From NCBI GenBank assembly GCA_965656875.1, contig CBFHMJ010000044.1:1-51959 (forward strand): 51,959 nucleotides of DNA, given 5' to 3'. The position numbers and the translations under genes were made by a program. This DNA comes from CBFHMJ01 sp965656875. GTDB taxonomy: Bacteria; Pseudomonadota; Gammaproteobacteria; Enterobacterales; Alteromonadaceae. Under the pieces are notes generated by a model, which did no database searches, was not told the DNA's origin, and worked only from the letters and a program-made list of their open reading frames with translations. This document shows positions 15,871 through 24,785 of the stretch, one piece after another. Within the stretch, counting starts at the first letter, position 1; each line of letters starts with the position of its first letter.

Positions 15871-18534
15871 ATGGAAAAAAATCAAAGTCTTGCCAATCCT
15901 CAGCCCGATGAAAATAGCAAGGACCAAGCTGATATAACCGAAGACAATCAGATTCATAGTGGCATTGATGACAGGGAAAAAGAGTTAGTTAAGCCAACTC
16001 AGCATTGGTTGACTAAAACCCAAGTTTTTTCTGGATTGGGTGGGGCAATTATAACTTGTGTGGTTGCGCTGTTTGTTCATTTTTCATCCAACAAGTCCAA
16101 TGCCGTTTCACAGGTTAATGGCGGCGACTCAATTGGTGTGCAAATTACTGGAGACGGTAGTGTTGACATTGAAGTCAAACAAACCGCAGGCCTGTCTACT
16201 GAGCAATATCAATCGTTATTAAAACGACTTGATGGCTTACAGCTTGAGAAAGATGCATATCAGAAAATACTGAATACTTTGCTTAAACAGATAGATGCTA
16301 AAAATCTGTCGATTTTTGAAATACAGGCAAAAGTCGTTGAGTATAAAAAACGCATTGCAGAGTTACTTAAAGACGACAATGTTAGTGATGAACTTAAGTC
16401 GCTTATTCTGGCGGGTAAAATAGATGAAGCCGAACAGTTAGCAGACACCCATGTTGACAAGCAGGAACAAGAATTATCCGAAATATACTATCAGCAGGGA
16501 AAAGTTAAAGAGTTAAAATTAAAGTATCGCGAGGCGCAAACCGCCTTTGAGCGAGCCGCGTTTTTGCAAAATACCCATACCACCTATCTAAATAAAGCCG
16601 GTTTGATAAATCTTGCTTTGGCAAATTATGCTAAGGCAATTACATATTTTGAAAGTGCTCTTGCTCTGGATATAGCTAACGATGGTGAAGACCATCCCCG
16701 TGTTGCCGCAATGCGCAATAACTTAGGCTCGGCGTATAAATCTCTTGGTCAGTATGACAAGGCGATTGGCTATTATGAGCAGGCACTGGCATCAGGTTTA
16801 AACACCTATGGTGAAGACCACCCCGCTGTTGCCACAACGCGCAATAACTTAGGCCTGGCGTATGATTCGCTTGGTCAGTATAACAAGGCGATTGGGTACC
16901 TTGAGCAGGCACTGGCGTCAGTTTTAAACACCTATGATGAAGACCATCCCACTGTTGCCAAAACGCGCAATAACTTAGGCTCTGCGTATCATGCACTTGG
17001 TCAGTATGACAAGGCGATTGGGTACTTTGAGCAGGCACTGGCGTCAGGTTTAAACACCTATGGTGAAGACCACCCCGCTGTTGCCATAACGCGCAATAAC
17101 TTAGGCTCTGCGTATAGTGTGCTTGGTCAGTATAACAAGGCGATTGGGTACCTTGAGCAGGCACTGGCGTCAGACTTAAACACCTATGATGAAGACCATC
17201 CCCGTGTTGCCACAACGCGCAATAACTTAGGCTCGGCGTATGATTCGCTTGGTCAGTATGACAAGGCGATTGGCTATTATGAGCAGGCACTGGCATCAGG
17301 TTTAAACGCCTATGGTGAAGACCATCCCGCTGTTGCCACAACGCGCAATAACTTAGGCCTGGCGTATGATGCTATTGGTCAGTATGACAAGGCAATTGGC
17401 TATTATGAGCAGGCACTGGCGTCAGACTTAAACACCTATGGTGAAGACCATCCCGCTGTTGCCAGAACGCGCAATAACTTAGGCCTGGCGTATGATTCGC
17501 TTGGTCAGTATAACAAGGCGATTGGCTATTATGAGCAGGCACTGGCGTCAGACTTAAACACCTATGGTGAAGACCATCCCGAAGTTGCCACAACGCGCAA
17601 TAACTTAGGCCTGGCGTATAAATCTCTTGGTCAGTATGACAAGGCGATTGGCTATTATGAGCAGGCACTGGCGTCAGGTTTAAACACCTATGGTGAAGAC
17701 CACCCTGCCGTTGCCACAACGCGCAATAACTTAGGCCTGGCGTATGATTCGCTTGGTCAGTATAACAAGGCGATTGGCTATTATGAGCAGGCACTGGCGT
17801 CAGACTTAAACACCTATGGCGAAGACCACCCCGCTGTTGCCACAACGCGCAATAACTTAGGCCTGGCGTATAAATCTCTTGGTCAGTATGACAAGGCGAT
17901 TGGCTATTATGAGCAGGCACTGGCGTCAGGTTTAAACACCTATGGTGAAGACCATCCCAGTGTTGCCACAACGCGCAATAACTTAGGCCTGATGTATGAT
18001 GCTATTGGTCAGTATGACAAGGCGATTGGCTATTATGAGCAGGCACTGGCGTCAGATTTAAACACCTATGGTGAAGACCATCCCGAAGTTGCCACAACGC
18101 GCAATAACTTAGGCTCGGCGTATCATGCGCTTGGTCAGTATGACAAAGCGATTGGGTACCTTGAGCAGGCACTGGCGTCAGATTTAAACACCTATGGTGA
18201 AGACCATCCCGAAGTTGCCACAACGCGCAATAACTTAGGCCTGGCGTATGATTCGCTTGGTCAGTATGACAAGGCGATTGGCTATTATGAGCAGGTACTG
18301 GCGTCAGATTTAAACACCTATAGTGAAGACCATCCCAGTGTTGCCAGAACGCGCAATAATTTAGGCTCGGCGTATTATGCGCTTGGTCAGTATGACAAGG
18401 CGATTGGATACTATGAGCAGGCATTAGTCGTCTTAAAAAAAACATTGGGTGACAATCACCCTAATATCAAAATAGTGCGAAGCAATCTGAAAATTGCAAA
18501 AGACAAAATGTTTTCAAATGCGACAAAACATTAG
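15871..18534 (+). CDS. Membrane-anchored protein with 14 near-identical tetratricopeptide repeats
   Basis: 887 residues from the ATG at 15871; upstream ATG (15859) and TTG (15820) are alternatives and no start has a strong ribosome site. The order is: a polar N-terminus, one transmembrane helix (about residues 55-72, GGAIITCVVALFVHF), a short region with SIGVQITGDGSVDIEVKQ, a coiled-coil stretch (about 120-240), then kinesin-light-chain-like TPRs of 42 residues (consensus YGEDHPAVATTRNNLG, then GQYDKAIGYYEQALASDLNT). Fourteen full copies and one partial divergent copy follow one another. TPRs bind protein partners; the partner is unknown. The bulk after the helix would be cytoplasmic or periplasmic depending on topology, which I cannot settle. 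Similar TPR proteins occur as sensors in defence and stress systems, but no effector domain is visible here. Confidence 0.85.
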   Translation: MEKNQSLANPQPDENSKDQADITEDNQIHSGIDDREKELVKPTQHWLTKTQVFSGLGGAIITCVVALFVHFSSNKSNAVSQVNGGDSIGVQITGDGSVDIEVKQTAGLSTEQYQSLLKRLDGLQLEKDAYQKILNTLLKQIDAKNLSIFEIQAKVVEYKKRIAELLKDDNVSDELKSLILAGKIDEAEQLADTHVDKQEQELSEIYYQQGKVKELKLKYREAQTAFERAAFLQNTHTTYLNKAGLINLALANYAKAITYFESALALDIANDGEDHPRVAAMRNNLGSAYKSLGQYDKAIGYYEQALASGLNTYGEDHPAVATTRNNLGLAYDSLGQYNKAIGYLEQALASVLNTYDEDHPTVAKTRNNLGSAYHALGQYDKAIGYFEQALASGLNTYGEDHPAVAITRNNLGSAYSVLGQYNKAIGYLEQALASDLNTYDEDHPRVATTRNNLGSAYDSLGQYDKAIGYYEQALASGLNAYGEDHPAVATTRNNLGLAYDAIGQYDKAIGYYEQALASDLNTYGEDHPAVARTRNNLGLAYDSLGQYNKAIGYYEQALASDLNTYGEDHPEVATTRNNLGLAYKSLGQYDKAIGYYEQALASGLNTYGEDHPAVATTRNNLGLAYDSLGQYNKAIGYYEQALASDLNTYGEDHPAVATTRNNLGLAYKSLGQYDKAIGYYEQALASGLNTYGEDHPSVATTRNNLGLMYDAIGQYDKAIGYYEQALASDLNTYGEDHPEVATTRNNLGSAYHALGQYDKAIGYLEQALASDLNTYGEDHPEVATTRNNLGLAYDSLGQYDKAIGYYEQVLASDLNTYSEDHPSVARTRNNLGSAYYALGQYDKAIGYYEQALVVLKKTLGDNHPNIKIVRSNLKIAKDKMFSNATKH
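16681..18444. repeat. 126-bp tandem repeat, 14 copies, encoding the TPR array
   Basis: Fourteen direct copies of a 126-bp unit, each coding one 42-residue TPR. Identity is very high at the DNA level, including third codon positions, across the stretch for RNNLG and GQYDKAIGYYEQALAS. Variation is concentrated at a few sites (residues after AY and the G/D before LNT), showing recent expansion or gene conversion. Copy number can change without shifting frame. Confidence 0.95.
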
Positions 18535-18854
18535 TCAGCTCTTCATTTTTTGCCTTTGAATATACTTAAAAGCGAGGGGCAGCTTCACGTACTTTTGAGC
18601 CGCACCGATATCGTTGACAGACTCAGTTAGACAAAGAACAGACATTTAGACTACTTACTGTAAATCATAAGTTTACAGCTAAAGGCAAACGTTTAACTTC
18701 TTCTGTCACTCTCCTGGTCAATTCTACTAATCAAATGTAACCGTCCGGGCAAAGATACATTTAAATACGAGAGGTTCACCTGAATCCAGAGAAAGAAGCT
18801 GCTTGAGAATTAAGCAAGTAGTGACAACTACCTTGAAAATGACTGAGAGCCTTT
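18535..18854. other. Intergenic region, nothing recognised
   Basis: AT-rich spacer of 320 bp between two convergent genes. No open frame, repeat or convincing terminator hairpin was seen. Confidence 0.4.
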
Positions 18855-19301
18855 TTATTTGTTACGCTTAGGGGCTAATTTTTGTTCCAGCTCCTCAAGA
18901 AAACGTTCCAGCCCCTTACTTTGGATTTCGTCATAAATTTTAGTGCTAAGCTTACCTATCAGTTTTTCAGCGTTATTTACATCATTTAACAAATAAGACA
19001 CTTCTGAGCCCAGGTAATTAATCGCATCAAGATCACTTCTTAATAACGACCAACCTACGCTCATGTTTGACTGCCTTAAACTGATTTTGCAATCAATACT
19101 TTTTTCTAAATTGGATACATAAACACCAACCACTACCATTTCAGTACTCAATAAAACGCTGAACCCCATCCCTAAGTTTCTTAGATCTTCAGAGACAGTG
19201 AATTGTGCAAATAACTCATCTTCAATAAAAAAACTAAAGGTCCGGATCAGTTCTTTTCTCACAACATCAATTTGCTGGCATTTTTCTATTAGATTAGTCA
19301 T
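18855..19301 (-). CDS. Small cytoplasmic protein, possible orphan immunity gene
   Basis: 148 residues with a GGTGA ribosome site 7 bases before the ATG. There is no signal peptide; the protein is mostly helical in appearance with a charged lysine-rich C-terminus (LEELEQKLAPKRNK). I do not recognise a family. Size, isolation and proximity to an Imm26-like gene and RHS toxin modules make an orphan immunity protein plausible, but this is inference. It could equally be an unrelated accessory gene. Confidence 0.6.
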   Translation of the reverse strand: MTNLIEKCQQIDVVRKELIRTFSFFIEDELFAQFTVSEDLRNLGMGFSVLLSTEMVVVGVYVSNLEKSIDCKISLRQSNMSVGWSLLRSDLDAINYLGSEVSYLLNDVNNAEKLIGKLSTKIYDEIQSKGLERFLEELEQKLAPKRNK

Positions 19302-20117
19302 TTATATTTCACCGTAATCGTGAGATACCTTCTCATAGCGACCTCTTGCAATTCGCAAGAACCACCTGTCTTCGGGCCGTCTGGCCGTGTTTCGGTCGTC
19401 GCTGTCAGGTCAGAATCATACCATCCAGACCACAATAACACATTGATTTATTTTGTTTTTCATTGTGAATTCATAACATTTTACGCCGTATTTTTCGGCG
19501 CTTGTCTTCGCGCTGGCAGACGCCAGTCAATACCTTCAAGTAACAGCGATAACTGTGAACGACTCAGGTGCCAAGTTCTCAGGCATTGGCTCAGCTACTG
19601 CCACAAGCAGAGACAGAGGATGCAGAATGGATGGCTTGTTTAACCATTTTGCAGATCCACTCAGGCGAAAAGGTACGACGTCGAGTTGAAGTTTCGTGTT
19701 TTCCGTTGGCATGTACGACTGTAAATTGCTGATAGCAGCAGATTGGAAGAATGGCGCTTAGACCAAAAACGTGATGACCTGACGGTTACAAAAATACGAA
19801 CCAATGCAAGTAAGATTATTGGGTTGTATAACTATAATGCGTAGTTTTGAGCTTAGTTCTCATTGAATCGATAAATTGAGATTCAGCCATCAATAAACCC
19901 ACCAACCCAAACCATTGTTTACTTATATAGCCACAATGGCCCCGTAACTTTCAGGATTATAACCCAACATTGGTTATACAGTATCTTACAAGGTGTTTAT
20001 TGAGGCAGGAGGATCTGTTTGTTATTGTTAAAAATCAGTCACTTGAATCACAAGCCACTCTTTTATGGTATTTTGTTGAAATAACAACTGAACGCCGAGC
20101 ACTACCCTTGATTACCT
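19302..20117. other. Non-coding or decayed region
   Basis: A plus-strand frame at 19320-19643 (107 codons) has cysteine/arginine-rich, unstructured-looking content and no ribosome site; I regard it as chance. A perfect 7-bp inverted repeat (TATAACC, 7-base loop, GGTTATA) lies near 19960-19981 but has no T-run. No other structure is supported. Confidence 0.4.
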
Positions 20118-20597
20118 CTATTTATCGATAAAATAGATTCTTTCAGGTTTATTACGCGAAGCTAACAGTAATTTATCCAAATAATCATCACGATAGAAAC
20201 AATTCCAGTGATATACCCCCTGAAAAGCACTTAAAAATTTAGTTATATTTCGAGAGCCGATTACGCTAACACCAACAAATGCATTTTCTTCCATTTCATC
20301 AAGATCAAAGTAATCATTGATATCAATAATTTTTTTGCCTTCAACAATCTCCCATACACCATTTTGTAATAAATCAGGCGTAGTAAATTGCACTGATATA
20401 ATCAGGCCATCGTCTAAAACTGTATCTACTAATTCGCACTTGTCAGCCACCCTTAGATCGTAAAACGCACAAACCACACTATTAAGTGCTCTTTTCGTCA
20501 CCGCAACAACAACCCCTACACCAAAGCCACCGTCATTTTCTAATGGTATTAAAAACACATTACCCGAAACAAAAGACTGCTTCCTTTTTTTTGGCAT
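20118..20597 (-). CDS. Imm26-like immunity protein
   Basis: 159 residues starting MPKKRKQSFVSGNVFLIPLE. The start at 20597 is preferred over an upstream ATG at 20684 because a GGAG ribosome site lies 8 bases before it and the N-terminus then matches the immunity protein 26 family, whose members open with a lysine-rich stretch then G-D/N-V-F-x-I-P-L and a G-x-G-x-V segment (GFGVGVVVAV here). Imm26 proteins protect against polymorphic toxins of kin. No toxin gene is adjacent, so this is an orphan, probably retained as protection against a toxin carried by neighbours. Confidence 0.75.
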   Translation of the reverse strand: MPKKRKQSFVSGNVFLIPLENDGGFGVGVVVAVTKRALNSVVCAFYDLRVADKCELVDTVLDDGLIISVQFTTPDLLQNGVWEIVEGKKIIDINDYFDLDEMEENAFVGVSVIGSRNITKFLSAFQGVYHWNCFYRDDYLDKLLLASRNKPERIYFIDK

Positions 20598-20764
20598 AGT
20601 ACAACTCCTTAATAATCGGATGAAATGACTGTACTGAAGTCCCTTAGCGAGCGTTAGTATCAAAATCAAAAGGTCGCCGTTCAATACTCTTTGGTTTATG
20701 CAGAGCTTGTCTCAGACAAAGCCCCAAAGCAACCAGTTAATTGCTTTTGAATACTTAAACAATA

Positions 20765-21019
20765 TTACGAGCCTGATGAAATCTCGTATTCTTTAACACC
20801 TGCTGCCGTCAACAACGAATAAAAATTTGCGACCTTGATTCTTTGCCCTCTTTGCTCGCAATAGGAAAATATCGCCCTTTGTTTAGCGCGAGACAGCGCT
20901 ACAAAAAATGTCGATAGTCCTTCGGCATCACCTGGCTTACAGGACCACCATGCATTGTCATCTATCCCCATGAAAATGGTGGTATCGAATTCCAGTCCCT
21001 TGCTTTTATGAATAGTCAT
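20765..21019 (-). pseudogene. UvrD/Rep-type helicase C-terminal remnant
   Basis: 84 codons encoding only the last helicase motifs: MTIHKSKGLEFDTTIFMGID (motif V) and FFVALSRAKQRAIFS (motif VI). Superfamily 1A helicases are normally 600-1100 residues, and the Walker A and DExx motifs are absent. It is a truncated relic, perhaps of a lost defence or repair gene. Confidence 0.85.
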
Positions 21020-21115
21020 CAGCGGAATGTGCTTTAAAACCAGAAAGATTTTTATCTAATGACAATGTATAACCTCAACCATTACAGCTTTTATCTCGAT
21101 TGAGGTTAAATTTAT

Positions 21116-21607
21116 CTAAGGTGCTTCCGATTCAAACAAATCAGAACTATCAATACATTCTTGCTTCCACATACCTGCAGGTTCACTGATTATCGAATCA
21201 GATAGCTCTATACCAAGCGTCTTTACCTCCAGGTTGAAACAGTAGATAACTTTGGGACGAGAGAAGTCAACAACAAGGTACTCTGATTCCAGATGCTTCC
21301 TGAGTTTTTTATCTTTTATTTTTTTTAAAATAAAAATTGATAGCTCATCGGGCTCCATCTCAAACTGGTCGTGCTGTTTTTTAACGCCAACCAGGCTTCC
21401 TTGTACAACTTCACCTTTTAGCGATTCTTTCACGATTATCTTGTATTTATGCCAGTAATTCGGACATAAAGTTTGAGGAGGGCAGCTTTCTTCAATTTTC
21501 ATTATTTCATTTTCGATTCCATAGCCCGACACAACCAACAGATCGTCCGCACTCGCATCATTAATGAATAGTAAAAACATGCCGCATAGTATGTATCTGA
21601 ATCGCAT
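21116..21607 (-). CDS. Small secreted protein of unknown function
   Basis: 163 residues with a clear signal peptide (MRFRYILCGMFLLFINDASA, cleavage likely after ASA). The mature part has four or more cysteines (CPPQTLCPNYW, YCFNLE, QECIDSS), suitable for disulfides in the periplasm. It contains a segment KYKIIVKESLKGEVVQGSLV that resembles small beta-sandwich periplasmic proteins, but I do not recognise a family. It stands alone between the UvrD and TnpB remnants; possibly an orphan secreted accessory gene. Confidence 0.65.
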   Translation of the reverse strand: MRFRYILCGMFLLFINDASADDLLVVSGYGIENEIMKIEESCPPQTLCPNYWHKYKIIVKESLKGEVVQGSLVGVKKQHDQFEMEPDELSIFILKKIKDKKLRKHLESEYLVVDFSRPKVIYCFNLEVKTLGIELSDSIISEPAGMWKQECIDSSDLFESEAP

Positions 21608-21659
21608 TAATTAGCTCCCTTTAATTCTTTCCATAAACCAACATTTTCCCGATTTATTC

Positions 21660-22017
21660 GTTGATAGTCATATGCCCCGCCAACACCGCGTCCCTGCCGA
21701 CTTCAAACACTTTGCCCCCGGGTAATGGACCTTCGCTGCAGCAATGTTTCGTCAACGAGTGTTCGAGATAGCTTGTGTTGAAAATCAGCGCGAGCATTCG
21801 CTACCTTTTCATGACAATTAGCCACAAGCAGTGGTTTTATATCCTTTTTGGGATTCAGTGTGACACCATGCTTGAGGTATAGGTGAGACTTTTCTTGCAG
21901 GGCTTTGTTATACGCAAAACGCACCACACCAAACTGAGCAATCAAAAACTCAGCGTGTTCTTGTGTTGGATAAATGCGTACTTTTTTGTTGTACTTAACA
22001 TATCGCTTCTCAGCAGT
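21660..22017 (-). pseudogene. tnpB: IS605/IS200-family TnpB remnant with internal deletion
   Basis: Minus-strand reading gives KYNKKVRIYPTQEHAEFLIA, then QFGVVRFAYNKAL, then ANCHEKVANARADFQHKLSR. These are the N-terminal signatures of TnpB (RNA-guided nuclease of IS605 elements; K-x-R-x-Y-P-T and F-x-x-x-R-x-x-Y-N). After RTLVDE the frame jumps to what may be the last few residues (GRDAVLAGHMTINE). The RuvC core and zinc finger are missing and no in-frame start is present. No TnpA or intact right end with guide RNA was identified. Confidence 0.8.
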
Positions 22018-22052
22018 TTAATGACGGTACTGTATGCATTACGTGGTCTATA

Positions 22053-23294
22053 TCACCTAAATTGCTCTTTACGATGCCTGAACACCTTTAATATCTCGCC
22101 TGTTGTATAGTTAGATACACCAACATTAGAAAATACTTCCTGAGCATTAGATAATGAAACTATTATCTCGTCCGCCATATCATGCACGACCTTCAGCTTG
22201 ATACCGGCATGTTTTGCCATCATATCCAAACTTTTCTTTGAAGGTATCTTACCGTTACCACCAAACGAGGTCATGTGCTGTCCGTATGGAGATGGCGAAT
22301 AGATCACGTCATAAAATGGTGAAAGAGACCACTCGTCATTGTCCGAACATAAGAATGCGAAGTTCTTGGCGTGATCATCCTGGTTACTGATAAAATAGTT
22401 GAACAGTGCTCGCTTGATAAGTTTTTGTGCCTCACTGGCTCCACACATTATCCGCGTAGCCTTAACCAAATCCACATAGTCAAGGGATGGCTCTCGAAAT
22501 GACGCATCCAATAAACCACTCGCTGATACCATGTGCAATCGACCGCACCCGCCTACACAATCAAACCTGTCTTGTTTAAGCCAGTGACGACCATTTCCAG
22601 CATCAAATAATTCAAACGTGGGAGTTTCAATACCACAAGCATTGGCCAATTCCATACAGCCATACTCAACCAGGCTTTCTTCATGCTTTAAATCAAATTT
22701 ATTCGAAGTGAGCTTGATAATGCATTGTTGTCCAACAACACCTCTTTTTGTGGTATAGGTTCCATCAGCTAATACTGTCGCATTGATTTTTGGCCTGGCG
22801 CCACCAGAGCCGCCGGCATTCATCAAATGATCTATAAACTCAGTTTCTACGCCTTCAAATTCTTCTACTGCATGCTGCCCTAACATCTGTATCGTATGAA
22901 TTTGGTCAAATTCTTCATCGGTAAATTTAAGCTCGGGTTCATAATAAAGAGCCCCCAGGCAATTATCACCAATGTAAGACAGTCGTTCCAATTGAGAAAT
23001 CATCTGCGGATTGATGTCATTCTTACGGAATACACGATCCATCAAATACAAACCCCACCCATCGGGCAAGCTGTCGGCAAACACGCCGTGTAATTTCTTG
23101 TGCGGTATAGCTGGCGCTTTTTGCAGATTGTTATTAAATTCGACCGTGAACGGTGCGACAGACATATTGAATCGTTCAAGATAAGCGTCGTGATATTGAA
23201 AAAAGATCCCCTGAGTATTCTCAGCCAGCTCACCAACGATAACAGTGCTACCATCAGTCAAACGCCGCTTTACAACAAGTTTATGATTCAGCAT
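22053..23294 (-). CDS. hipA: HipA-type serine/threonine kinase toxin
   Basis: 413 residues, close to the usual HipA length of about 440. The HipA N-terminal domain (couple_hipA type) is followed by the kinase core: GGSGGARPK at about residue 160 (glycine loop), NQDDHAKNFAFL at about 303 (catalytic loop, D and N/H residues in place) and SPFYDV at about 325 (metal-binding aspartate). Known HipA kinases phosphorylate an aminoacyl-tRNA synthetase and cause growth arrest and persistence; the target here is unknown. It overlaps the hipB stop by 14 bases, so the two are translated as a pair. All catalytic residues I can check are present, so the toxin appears intact. Confidence 0.95.
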   Translation of the reverse strand: MLNHKLVVKRRLTDGSTVIVGELAENTQGIFFQYHDAYLERFNMSVAPFTVEFNNNLQKAPAIPHKKLHGVFADSLPDGWGLYLMDRVFRKNDINPQMISQLERLSYIGDNCLGALYYEPELKFTDEEFDQIHTIQMLGQHAVEEFEGVETEFIDHLMNAGGSGGARPKINATVLADGTYTTKRGVVGQQCIIKLTSNKFDLKHEESLVEYGCMELANACGIETPTFELFDAGNGRHWLKQDRFDCVGGCGRLHMVSASGLLDASFREPSLDYVDLVKATRIMCGASEAQKLIKRALFNYFISNQDDHAKNFAFLCSDNDEWSLSPFYDVIYSPSPYGQHMTSFGGNGKIPSKKSLDMMAKHAGIKLKVVHDMADEIIVSLSNAQEVFSNVGVSNYTTGEILKVFRHRKEQFR

Positions 23295-23562
23295 TTGACG
23301 TTAATACCTCGTCGATACTTTTCGGTGCCTCTTCTGACTCCATCAGCATCTTTATTTTTTTGAGCTGTTCAACAGCCGCATAAAGCATCAGAAACTGCCT
23401 TAGAGATATTTCGCCCGTTGCTTCAAACTTTCGGATAGTGCTGTCCGGCACGCCGGACTTATCTACCAGTGCTTTGACGCTTAATTTTTTTTGTTTGCGC
23501 ATCTTACGAATAAACTGACTCAATTCTAACTGCAAGTCATAAGGAGTATAAAGCTCTAACAT
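23281..23562 (-). CDS. hipB: HipB-type antitoxin, XRE helix-turn-helix repressor
   Basis: 93 residues with an XRE helix-turn-helix at about 15-70 (SVKALVDKSGVPDSTIRKFE). It is first in the operon with a strong GGAGGTG ribosome site directly upstream of the ATG. HipB binds HipA and represses its own promoter. A perfect 26-bp palindrome sits 30 bases upstream of the start (23592-23617), where such a repressor would act. The N-terminus is slightly longer than usual. Overlap with hipA is 14 bases. Confidence 0.95.
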   Translation of the reverse strand: MLELYTPYDLQLELSQFIRKMRKQKKLSVKALVDKSGVPDSTIRKFEATGEISLRQFLMLYAAVEQLKKIKMLMESEEAPKSIDEVLTSNAES

Positions 23563-23576
23563 GACACCTCCATATA

Positions 23577-23631
23577 GCTACAATAATAGCAAAAAATGCA
23601 TTTTAAAATGCATTTTTGACATTATAGTAGC
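23577..23631. promoter_or_regulatory. HipB operator: perfect 26-bp palindrome with matching flanks
   Basis: Positions 23592-23617 read AAAAATGCATTTT followed by its exact reverse complement. Outside it, GCTACAATAAT (23577) and ATTATAGTAGC (23621) form a second, imperfect pair. The arrangement of two half-site pairs upstream of hipB fits cooperative binding of HipB dimers and autoregulation. Confidence 0.8.
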
Positions 23632-23983
23632 AATTCAATAAGAAGTTCCAATAGTGACTGGAGGCAGAAGCATACAGGTATAAATACTTACAGCTATCAA
23701 TTAAACCGTGTGATTCAATGCCCGGTTTATTCAACTGAGTAACACTGCACTTTCTTTACCTCATACCTCAAAAATGACTATAGCTTACTGGCAACTGGTA
23801 ACACGGATAGATGGGAGTGACAAAGTCGTTGTCTGGAACCGTCTATTTAGCCAGTGTAATTGCCTGACAAAAGGAACGATGCAGGAAAAGCTTATTGTTA
23901 CAGAAAAACGGTGAGGTCGTTAAGCCATATTGCAGATTGCGATGATGCATACGACAAAAAATGGACGTCAGCATTAAAGAATG
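23632..23983. other. Intergenic region, nothing recognised
   Basis: 352 bp between the divergent hip promoter and the end of the next minus-strand gene. A short frame at 23860 has no ribosome site. No repeat or RNA feature was seen. Confidence 0.4.
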
Positions 23984-24385
23984 TCAATTGTTCTCGATTT
24001 TGTAACGTACTGGTCGATTTATTTTTTTCACAATCCCTTCATCTTCGGCTCGCTTCAACCAGGTTGTAAGTTGTGACTTATGAAGCAGGGTTTGCCTGAC
24101 CAAATCATCCAGCTTTATTGGCTCTTGAGCCAACCTGTTAAGCGTTTCTGTGAATAATTGATAAAAATCAACAGAGTCAGCCTTGGAACCAGAACTATCA
24201 GGGTTCGATTCGTTTGAAGCATTGTCTTGCTCTTCTGCCTCGAGTACTTTTTCTTCTGAAGTATGAACTGCTTCAAGTTGCACTTGCTCTATTGGAGCCT
24301 TGATTTTATGTCCCTCAGGCAATCCAGGTTGCCCTGCCATAGAAAAGAGGTCTGGCTGCTCCAGAGAGCCTTGTTCAACATACAC
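23984..24385 (-). CDS. Small protein with C-terminal winged-helix domain, possibly a gene remnant
   Basis: 133 residues. The first 75 are low-complexity, acidic and probably disordered (EEKVLEAEEQDNASNESNPD). Residues of about 76-133 look like a winged helix: LFTETLNRLAQEPIKLDDLV, then HKSQLTTWLKRAEDEGIVKK and a basic wing, RPVRYKI. The layout (flexible stretch then small winged helix) resembles the C-terminus of DprA-like DNA-processing proteins, so it may be the stump of such a gene. The upstream DNA is open in another frame ending LLLAGRLAI-stop. No clear ribosome site. Whether it is expressed is uncertain. Confidence 0.5.
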   Translation of the reverse strand: MYVEQGSLEQPDLFSMAGQPGLPEGHKIKAPIEQVQLEAVHTSEEKVLEAEEQDNASNESNPDSSGSKADSVDFYQLFTETLNRLAQEPIKLDDLVRQTLLHKSQLTTWLKRAEDEGIVKKINRPVRYKIENN

Positions 24386-24506
24386 TCAAATTGCTAAACG
24401 CCCCGCCAGCAGGAGGTCGATTAATAACTCTACAGAGGGGTTAAACAACATAATTTAGAGCTTAATGTTTCATTTTGTCAGTTCAACTTAAAAAATTACT
24501 TATGAA

Positions 24507-24538
24507 GTGTTTGGTGTTACTCTAGTGACAATAAACAC
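24507..24538. promoter_or_regulatory. 32-bp interrupted dyad, probable operator of the defence operon
   Basis: The sequence matches its own reverse complement in the pattern GTGTTT-nn-TGT-n-AC-nnnn-GT-n-ACA-nn-AAACAC. It ends 19 bases before the GTG start of the XRE gene. Position and symmetry fit the binding site of that regulator, in the manner of controller boxes in restriction-modification systems. Function is inferred. Confidence 0.65.
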
Positions 24539-24557
24539 AATTGTTTTGGAGTGAATT

Positions 24558-24779
24558 GTGATCAAATGTCATCTCGCGAGACTAATGGGCGAGCACAAAA
24601 TGCGAATTGCAGACGTTGCCCGTGAGACTGGATTGAGTAGAAATACCATCACATTACTCTATCGCGAAACAGCGCAAAAAGTAGATCTTGAAGCAGTAGA
24701 TAAGCTCTGCATTTTGTTCAACTGTGGAATAAGCGAACTATTTGAGCAAACAACACATGAAGACCCAACAGGACACTAG
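24558..24779 (+). CDS. XRE-family (YozG-like) transcriptional regulator of the restriction operon
   Basis: 73 residues from a GTG with a GGAG ribosome site 6 bases upstream. The whole protein is a single Cro/C1-type helix-turn-helix (RIADVARETGLSRNTITLLY is the HTH core) of the small YozG/YdaS-like group. It precedes hsdM1 by 6 bases, so it is the first gene of the operon. Together with the dyad just upstream it probably controls its own expression and that of the whole restriction/Hachiman operon, delaying nuclease synthesis until methylation is established. Confidence 0.9.
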   Translation: MIKCHLARLMGEHKMRIADVARETGLSRNTITLLYRETAQKVDLEAVDKLCILFNCGISELFEQTTHEDPTGH

Positions 24780-24785
24780 CAGTCA

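Noticed and set aside
16681..18444. CRISPR array
   Set aside because: The repeats are contiguous, coding and 126 bp long with no spacers.
16676..18445. Long antisense open frames (221, 199 and 147 codons) opposite the TPR gene
   Set aside because: They are frames created by the 126-bp repeat itself, repeat the same histidine/cysteine-rich string, and lack ribosome sites.
19320..19643. 107-codon plus-strand frame
   Set aside because: No ribosome site, no recognisable motif and cysteine/arginine-rich composition; counted as chance.
20765..21019. A working UvrD-like defence helicase
   Set aside because: Only motifs V and VI remain; Walker A and B are missing.
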